From positions 1 to 39,624 of the forward strand of contig JAHBMJ010000853.1 of NCBI GenBank assembly GCA_018398765.1: a stretch of DNA of 39,624 bases. Reading direction: 5' to 3'. This document shows, one piece after another, positions 33,967-39,624 of this stretch; the first letter of the stretch is position 1; the number at the start of each line of letters is the position of its first letter. This DNA comes from Chromera velia. Lineage: Eukaryota; Sar; Chromeraceae. A program made the position numbers and the translations under genes. Under the pieces are notes generated by a model. It ran no database searches. It saw only the letters and a program-made list of their open reading frames with translations, and had not been told where the DNA came from.

Positions 33967-35906
33967 CGTGCCCCCTCCCTCTAGAGCGGCGTCCCGCCAC
34001 TTCATCAGCATGAGACAATTTGATCTCAAAAAGGCGCGGTCCATACAGAACGGTCTCGAATCTGTGCAAATCACCTCAAGTCATTTTCTCCCTCTTTCAG
34101 CCTTTGCTGCTGAACGATTAGGCTTATGACGACTGATTCCAAAGGAGGCTCTCTTTTCTCACATGAAAACTTTAAGCGGGATAAAGAATCGTTTACAGGA
34201 TTTGAACCTGGAATGCAGCAGCACATAAGATGAACTGTTTCTCTGATTGGCTAATCCGTAGCCAATACTAGCCAATACAGCCACCTCTGCCTATTTCAAC
34301 TCTTGCTCTCTCTTTTTTTTGATCGATCTGAATGACTGCCTTGCTTCACACGTCATGCTACGCAAAAAAAATCTTCTCTTTCTGACCATCACTCACTGTC
34401 AACTGTCAGCTCTTCTTCTCTTTCTCTCTATACTTTCTTCTCTCACTGCCACCTGCTCTTCTGTCTCCTCCTTTCCTCTCTCACCAGTACCGTACCCCCT
34501 CCCTCCAACGCCGTGCCCCGCGGCTGAGCGAAGGCACCTAACAATTGAAACGATCTCTGAAAAAAAAAAATTTCTGCCCAACGCAGGCGAGACGGGACCT
34601 CGGTACAGGCAAACAAAATCAAACAGACGCAGAAAACCAAAGCAACCGCACGTCCAAACGAAATGAAAGGATGTTGACGGACAAAAAAAGGGAAGCGTTG
34701 AAATGCGACTGTACTCCGTCTCCAACTCTGGCTCACATACTTCATAACATACACACACCCCTCAACGAAACGTCACCATCGTATAATGTGCCCACGGTTC
34801 AGAGAAATACTTCTGGATGTATTTGTCGTGAGACAGTATTTGGGTTTCTCCGGACTGGGCACCCCCTGTATCCCCCTTCATGCTCGGCGTCTCTACCCTG
34901 TCGTAGTTACTGTGACGGATAGAGGCGAGTTGATACGTTTGCACATTCTTTTTCAGGGGAAGCGCTGCATTCGAACATTATCCCCTCTTCCCCTGCTTAT
35001 GACACGTCTCCAAGCTACTGCGAAGGCGCACTGACATGATTCTGTGTTGTTGCTCTCGAATTTTATGGGGGTCTCTAAGTTGGGGCACGGAGTTGCTGCT
35101 GAATCCCCCCCACTGCTCTTTCTCCCCCGTCACTCTTGCTTCGTTTTCAAGAAGCGACGACTGCTTCTGCTTGAAGGCGTTGATTTCGGCTCTCTAAGTC
35201 AGACTCTCTTGCTTTTTCCATTCCTTTCGCTTCTCTTTCCTTCTTTTTCGGTCCTCCTGCACTGCAACCCTATCCTGTCTCTCTATTTGCACCTCTGCAC
35301 TCACTCCTTGAAGGGAGGTACCAAGATTCGTCTGGTAGCTATCCCCACAAGCTTGCCAAATAGTATTAATCTCTGCACAGTGCTTTACCTCCTTCTGCCT
35401 CTCTCTCTTCCTCTGTTATTTCTCTCTCCTTCTCTCGGCTTTCCCCTTCCCAGCTACTTCGGTTCTGCCGATCATCATCGATATGGGTTTCATCACTGGG
35501 ACGGGCTGGACCGGGCTGAATGACAGGGTTTCTTCATCGCTCGGGTCGTACATGTCAATGTCTCCCTAGTCAGTCGGTCGACCAGCATCAGAAGACGGCC
35601 CCTCCCAGTCTTTTCCCTTTTCTTCTGCTTCTTTGGACATCACCTGAGGGAAAGTACTCTGACCTCTATCTTCTCTCTCAACAAACTCTTTCTGGGTGGA
35701 CAGGTCTACTGGTGCACCAGGGACGGACCTCACAGGCCTCCAATCACTTCTCCTGTGGGCACTTCTCTCCCGCTTCACATCCATCTGCAACCGTTGCGAC
35801 GCAGACAGGGGACTGTTATTGCTCCCCCCTCTCCCTGAAGGTGTCTTTTGCTTCTTTGTGCTGCCGTCTACTGAGCCGCTTGCTTGTTTGCGGGCCCAGG
35901 CTCCAG
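33967..35906. other. Pyrimidine-rich region with uncertain exons
   Basis: The plus strand is rich in CT tracts from 34290 to 35460, as in introns of the rightward genes here, so part of a rightward gene may lie here. Frames that could be exons include 34786-35034 (ATG; ...YPVVVTVTDRGELIRLHILF) and a short segment after cttcccag at 35455. None could be joined into one consistent model. Confidence 0.3.
34246..34276. promoter_or_regulatory. CCAAT-box cluster with an inverted repeat
   Basis: ATTGGCTA-ATCCG-TAGCCAAT is a perfect 8-base inverted repeat (34246-34266), followed by another CCAAT at 272-276. It gives three NF-Y-type boxes in 31 bases ahead of the pyrimidine-rich region. A promoter role is inferred. 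Confidence 0.35.
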
Positions 35907-36001
35907 TGGTCAACTTCTGACTCCTTCGGGTCTTCGACTTCTTCAAAATTCCCTCTGTATCGGCAGGGGATCTTCTTGAAGGTGACTGCGGATTCCTTTT
36001 T
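35416..36001 (-). other. Possible two-exon stretch of a basic, disordered protein (strand unresolved)
   Basis: Minus-strand frames 36001-35646 (SPSRRSPADTEGILKKSKTR, SVDGSTKKQKTPSGRGGS) and about 35556-35416 (DMYDPSDEETLSFSPVQP ending in TAA) can be joined in phase 0 over a 90-bp intron (CCTCAG|gtgatg ... gactag|GGAGAC). No upstream exon or ATG was found. The overlapping plus strand offers rival exons, so this may be an antisense illusion. Confidence 0.25.
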
Positions 36002-36075
36002 CCTGGAGGGGCGGCTGTGGAAGGCCCACCTGCAGCCTCCACAAGATTTTCTTCGAGTATTCTGCCTTCTGCCAG

Positions 36076-36255
36076 GAGGGCTTGACCATTCTTCTACACG
36101 TGAAGGATAGAGATATTCTTAAACCGGTCAAGAGCCTCAAGCAACAGAACAAAATTCCTGAACCGTTCTACTACCGACATGACTACCAACTGACAAAGAA
36201 ATTCAAAAGGGCTTTGAAAAAGGTGGCTTCTACTGAATTGGACTTCCTACAGTGA
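36076..36255 (+). CDS. Terminal exon resembling mitochondrial ribosomal protein bS21
   Basis: After ctgccag the phase-0 frame reads EGLTILLHVKDRDILKPVKS, then LKQQNKIPEPFYYRHDYQLT, and a Lys-rich helix (KKFKRALKKVASTELDFLQ) to TGA at 36253-36255, 59 residues. The layout (beta strand, 'D-x-x-x-x-x-x-x-LK', then F-Y-Y-R-x-x-Y and a basic helix) is that of bS21, a small-subunit ribosomal protein. The preceding exon could be 35907-35981 (...FPLYRQGIFLK|gtgact), phase 0. No start codon is found, and a 5'-truncated pseudogene is possible, since a repeat begins 129 bases further on. Confidence 0.4.
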   Translation, partial: EGLTILLHVKDRDILKPVKSLKQQNKIPEPFYYRHDYQLTKKFKRALKKVASTELDFLQ

Positions 36256-36383
36256 CCGCGTGCAAAGCTCAATCGACGAGCAATGCGACTGCAGCGCGAA
36301 AGGCTGTTCGAACGATTAATCTGAAGAGAGCGCACGAACCCACTGAGGCTGGATCCTGTGCTCCGCTGCCACATAGGGATGTA

Positions 36384-36549
36384 GGCCCTCAGCTAGTCGT
36401 AGCTGGGATCAGCTCCTACATACGGATAAAGGTTCTGTCATACATGGGTAGTTCTGCTATCTCTGTTCTGTAAGACAAACAACGGATGTCTTCATAGAGA
36501 CTGCATGCTGCACAATTAATTCCCGGCCATACAGCATGCATGCATGCAT
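36384..36549. repeat. Left part of the dispersed 244-bp repeat, split by a transposon
   Basis: GGCCCTCAGCTAGTCGTAGC through GCATGCATGCAT follows the copy at 33723 base for base with a few substitutions. It stops at the transposon tip. Confidence 0.8.
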
Positions 36550-37969
36550 TAGGTAATCTCACTTATAAAGCGACATTTTTGAGCTTGGATGGGACAGTGT
36601 GACTGTAGATGGATGGCTGCCTGACCTGGCCATGCGCGCATATGCGTGCGTACGTCATAGAACATTGCACATGCATGCAGTCGCATAGATACCAATCTGT
36701 TGCCACCGTCTCTCTCTCTTCTTTTCTTTTTCTCCACCAATCTCAAATAAAAAGTGGCACAGAAGCTACGACATTCAAAACGAAGACCAGATCTGAGATC
36801 ATGATAATTTTCCGATGCGATTGGTACTGTTTTCAGGCTAAAATAACGATATTTTTTATCTTTTCATTTCTGTTTGGCGTGTAGAAAAGCCTGGAGCAGG
36901 AGGGCGGCTACACCGCCAGATGATGGCTCGTCTTCTACCTCCTTTACTCTATGAAAGTTGGCAGCGGGTAAGTGCAGGAACATGTGACTGGGTAGAGAGG
37001 GAAGAAGTTGAACGCGTTTTAAGAGAAAGAGATGTAGAAGTGGGAAGCTAGAAGGTAGTCCGAGACGATCACGTAAATTATGTGTTGCTGGGAGTGACAT
37101 CGCCTGGAGAAACTCTCCGGATATGGTGTGGAATGGAAACGGCAGGCCCACGGGATGGAGGAAAGAAAGCTAAACAGATTGCTGCTGCTCGCGTGTTCAG
37201 TTTGGGAAAACCGAAAGGTTTTTTCTTTCATTTCTCGTCAAAGCCAGGGAAAGGGACGCAGTGGCTGTCTTGTTTAGACAGAAGCAGCGTGAGGGTGTAT
37301 GTGGTGGATGTTGTGAAATCACAGACGGTCTCCTACGAAGTGGAGGCTGATTTCACAGGTGCTCTTTATGCAATAGAATATGCGAGAGGGCGGATTATGA
37401 AATGGACCCGTCCTTTCAAGAAAATCCAAGTGCGGGGCGCATTCATAGGAAGGGGGAAGATGGAGAAGCTAGAAGAAGAGACTATGAGAGGTCTCGTTTT
37501 TATCTATGGGCCCGAGTGGAAGGCTCGGATGGTCGATAAGGACAGAACATGGCTCTATGGATTGCCCCTGTTGTGGGCGCATATGTGTGGCCGCTGTTTT
37601 TGTTGTGGGGGGTGTGTAAAAGAGTGTGGCGGTGCAAGAAGTTGTTCGGTTGTTCTTCCCCCTTTGCTTCCCCGTAGAGGTGTTGGACGGCCTCGCAATG
37701 CATGTGACATCTGCCGAAGAGACCCCAGAAACGTTAGGTGCCTGCAAGATGGTCAGTGCGCTGCCCGTACAGAAGCTCGTGCAGAGACTTAATTTAGAAA
37801 ATAACAGACATTTGAGTGTTTTTATACTTTTTGTGGGTCATTACTGAGTTTTCTATTTAAAATAAAATTTATACTTGTATGGCTGATTTCTATCTATTTT
37901 TTTAGAGATTTGTTGTTTTTTTCTCTATAGAAAGTCCCTACGATGTCTATTTATGATTGAGATTACCTA
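36550..37969 (+). mobile_element. 1420-bp TIR DNA transposon inserted in the 244-bp repeat
   Basis: The ends are TAGGTAATCTCA (36550-36561) and TGAGATTACCTA (37958-37969). The inverted match extends to 27 bases with four mismatches (...ATAAA..GACAT). It sits inside a copy of the dispersed repeat, which continues at 37970. The intact copy at 33723-33966 is the empty site. The flanks are GCATGCAT on one side and ATGCATGC on the other, so the target duplication is hidden in the palindromic repeat. It carries one rightward reading frame. Superfamily unknown. Confidence 0.7.
36920..37792 (+). pseudogene. Transposon-encoded protein, copy 1, one premature TAG
   Basis: From ATG 36920 to TAA 37790-37792 the frame has 291 codons with a single TAG at 37049-37051 (codon 44). 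Copy 2 has CAG there. Visible features are REEVERVLRERDVEVGS, VNYVLLGVTSPGETLRIW, KGFFFHFSS, YEVEADFTGALYAIEYARGR, GLVFIYGPEWKARMV, and two Cys clusters near the C-terminus (CGRCFCCGGCVKEC and CDICRRDPRNVRCLQDGQC) that could bind zinc. I do not recognise a transposase catalytic core. Position between TIRs suggests it is the element's transposase or accessory protein. Confidence 0.5.
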
Positions 37970-38049
37970 ATGCATGCGTCCGACGTACGTTATGCGGGTA
38001 TACTTCATTTCATCCTGACACAACTGCTTGTCAGACCTTCACAATGCTA
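37970..38049. repeat. Right part of the dispersed 244-bp repeat
   Basis: ATGCATGCGTCCGACGTACG to CACAATGCTA continues the repeat interrupted at 36549. Confidence 0.8.
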
Positions 38050-38051
38050 TG

Positions 38052-38054
38052 GTG

Positions 38055-38091
<37 letters not shown>
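38052..38091. repeat. (TA)n microsatellite
   Basis: Directly follows the dispersed repeat. An equivalent tract lies at 39583-39621. Confidence 0.85.
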
Positions 38092-38095
38092 GGAT

Positions 38096-38436
38096 GCATT
38101 GGTCATTTTTTTAAATTCACAGTTATAATTGGGCCCTCTATAATTTCATATTATTTCATATAATAAATGATATTTAAGAATCTGAGCCTAGATCTGAGCA
38201 CTTTATGGCACTAGTTATGGCACTTAAAAATTGAGGCCAATCCAATTAATTATGAATTTTAGTTATTCTAGTAGTTAATATGAAGATAAGATCAATAGAA
38301 TAGGATATATATATTATGTTCCGGGGATCCCCGCGGTTCACTGCTACATGTAGGCTTGCCGTTTGGACTAGCGTTTGGATTTAAGCGCACGCTAGGGCCT
38401 ACAGAAGGATAGAACTAGCTAGGGACAGAATCACCA
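38096..38436. other. AT-rich spacer between the two transposon copies
   Basis: No gene is seen. It contains a small palindrome CCGGGGATCCCCGCGG at about 38322-38337 and GCGTTTGGATTTAAGCGCAC. The duplicated segment begins abruptly at 38437. Confidence 0.5.
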
Positions 38437-38448
38437 CTACGCCGCCAG

Positions 38449-39321
38449 ATGATGGCTCGTCCTCTACCTCCTTTACTCTATGAAAGTTGGCAGCGGGTAA
38501 GTGCAGGAACATGTGACTAGGTAGAGAGGGAAGAAGTTGAACACGTTTTGAGAGAAAGAGATGTAGAAGTAGGAAGCCAGAAGGTAGTCCGAGACGATCA
38601 CATAAATTATATGTTGCTGGGAGTGACGTCGCCTGGAGAAACTCTCCGGATATGGTGTGGAACGGAAACGGCAGGCCCACGGGATGGAGGAAAGAAAGCT
38701 AAACAGATTGCTGCTGTTCGCATGTTCAGTTTAGGAAAATCGAAAGGTTTTTTCTTTCACTTCTCGTCAGAGCCAGGGAAAGGGACGCCGTAGCTGTCTT
38801 GTTTAGACAGAAGCAGCATGAAGGTGTATGGGGTGGATGTTGTGAAATCACAGACGGTCTCCTACGAAGTGGAGGCTGATTTCACAGCTGCTCTTTATGC
38901 AATAGAATATGCGAGAGGGCGGATTATGAAATGGACCCGTCCTTTCAAGAAAATCCAAGTGCGGGGCGCATTCATAGGAAGGGGGGAGATGGAAAAGCTA
39001 GAAGAAGAGACCATGAGAGGTCTCGTTTTTATCTATGGGCCCAAGTGGAAGGCTCGGATGGTCGATGAGGACAAAACATGGCTCTATGGATTGCTCCTGT
39101 TGTAGGCGCATGTGTGTGGCCGCTGTTTTTGTTATGAGGGGTGTGTAAAAGAGTGTGGCAGTGCAAGAAGTTGTTCGGTTGTTCTTCTCCCTTTGCCTCC
39201 CCATAGAGGCGTTGGACGGCCTCGCAATGCATGTGACATCTGCCGAAGAGACCCCAGAAACGTCAGGTGCCTGCAAGATGGTCAGTGCACTGCCCATGCA
39301 GAAGCTCGTGCAGAGACTTAA
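38449..39321 (+). pseudogene. Transposon-encoded protein, copy 2, three premature TAGs
   Basis: Same 291-codon length as copy 1 with no frameshift. TAG occurs at 38518-38520 (codon 24), 38791-38793 (codon 115) and 39103-39105 (codon 219). Copy 1 has TGG (Trp) at all three. Codon 44 is CAG here. The Cys clusters are mostly kept (one Cys to Tyr in CFCYEGC). Confidence 0.55.
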
Positions 39322-39499
39322 TTTAGAAAATAACAGACATTTGAGTGTTTTTATACTTTTTGTGGGTCATTACTGAGTTTTCTATTTAAAATAAAATTTA
39401 TACTTGTGTGGCTGATTTCTATCTATTTTTTTTAGAGATTTGTTGTTTTTTTCTCTATAGAAAGTCCCTACGATGTCTATTTATGATTGAGATTACCTA

Positions 39500-39579
39500 A
39501 TGCATACGCCCTACGCACGTTATGCGGGTATACTTCATTTCATCCTGATACAACTGCTTGTCAGACCTTCACAATGCTA
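39500..39579. repeat. Right part of the dispersed 244-bp repeat, third copy
   Basis: ATGCATACGCCCTACGCACG to CACAATGCTA, within the duplicated segment. ACGCCCTACGCACG is closer to the copy at 33723 than to 37970. Confidence 0.75.
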
Positions 39580-39582
39580 TGG

Positions 39583-39588
39583 TGTATG

Positions 39589-39619
<31 letters not shown>

Positions 39620-39621
39620 GG
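39583..39621. repeat. (TA)n microsatellite at the window end
   Basis: Equivalent of 38052-38091 in the duplicated segment. Confidence 0.85.
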
Positions 39622-39624
39622 ATG

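Larger units (their letters stand above)
38437..39624 (+). repeat. Direct duplication of 36908-38095 (transposon 3' part plus flank), reaching the window end
   Basis: The offset is 1529-1530 bases throughout. It lacks the left TIR and the first about 358 bases of the element. It includes the right TIR (39488-39499), the right part of the 244-bp repeat (39500-39579) and the TA tract. Because flanking sequence is copied too, this is a segmental duplication, not a second transposition. Confidence 0.8.

Noticed and set aside
34190-34266. tRNA-like box B (GGTTCAAATCC on the minus strand)
   Set aside because: The T stem has only four pairs, and no matching acceptor, D or anticodon arms could be folded around it.

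Overview
The window is nuclear DNA of a eukaryote with intron-rich genes. Five multi-exon protein genes can be built, nearly all with GT-AG introns, pyrimidine-rich acceptors often ending in TGCAG, introns full of CA/GT, CT and GGGT microsatellites, and many GCATGCATGC words. The gene style, secreted proteases and glycosyltransferase, and transposon debris best suit an alveolate alga of the chromerid type (Chromera/Vitrella-like). That organism call is inference, not demonstrated. All exon models were built by eye from splice signals and codon phase.

Left end (1-4127): the 5' end of an LTR retrotransposon on the minus strand (partial gag-like frame, primer binding site, one 294-bp LTR), then AT-rich sequence with a decayed OTU-protease-like fragment.

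First gene pair (4128-13787): a divergent pair. A secreted family-61-type glycosyltransferase reads left (4128-7421, two exons around an 852-bp microsatellite intron). A 12-exon, 514-residue protein with four predicted membrane segments and no recognised family reads right (8291-13787).

Middle (13788-19120): a convergent gap carrying a roughly 1-kb terminal-inverted-repeat element with matching subterminal hairpins, then a two-exon Lys/Glu/Ala-rich coiled-coil gene on the minus strand (16858-18566).

Second gene pair (19121-33240): again divergent. A 12-exon cathepsin-B-like cysteine protease reads left (19121-26096). It has a signal peptide, a cystatin-like domain before the catalytic domain, a complete Cys/His/Asn triad, a long extra C-terminal region and one GC-AG intron. 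A 9-exon, 1385-residue mostly disordered protein with a beta-rich C-terminal module reads right (27274-33240).

Right end (33241-39624): repeat-rich. It holds weak exon candidates on both strands (one like mitochondrial ribosomal protein bS21), a dispersed 244-bp repeat, and a 1420-bp TIR transposon inserted in a second copy of that repeat; the 244-bp copy acts as the empty site. A direct duplication of the transposon's 3' two-thirds plus flank runs off the window end. Both transposon reading frames carry only TAG stops, and the copies differ mainly by transitions.
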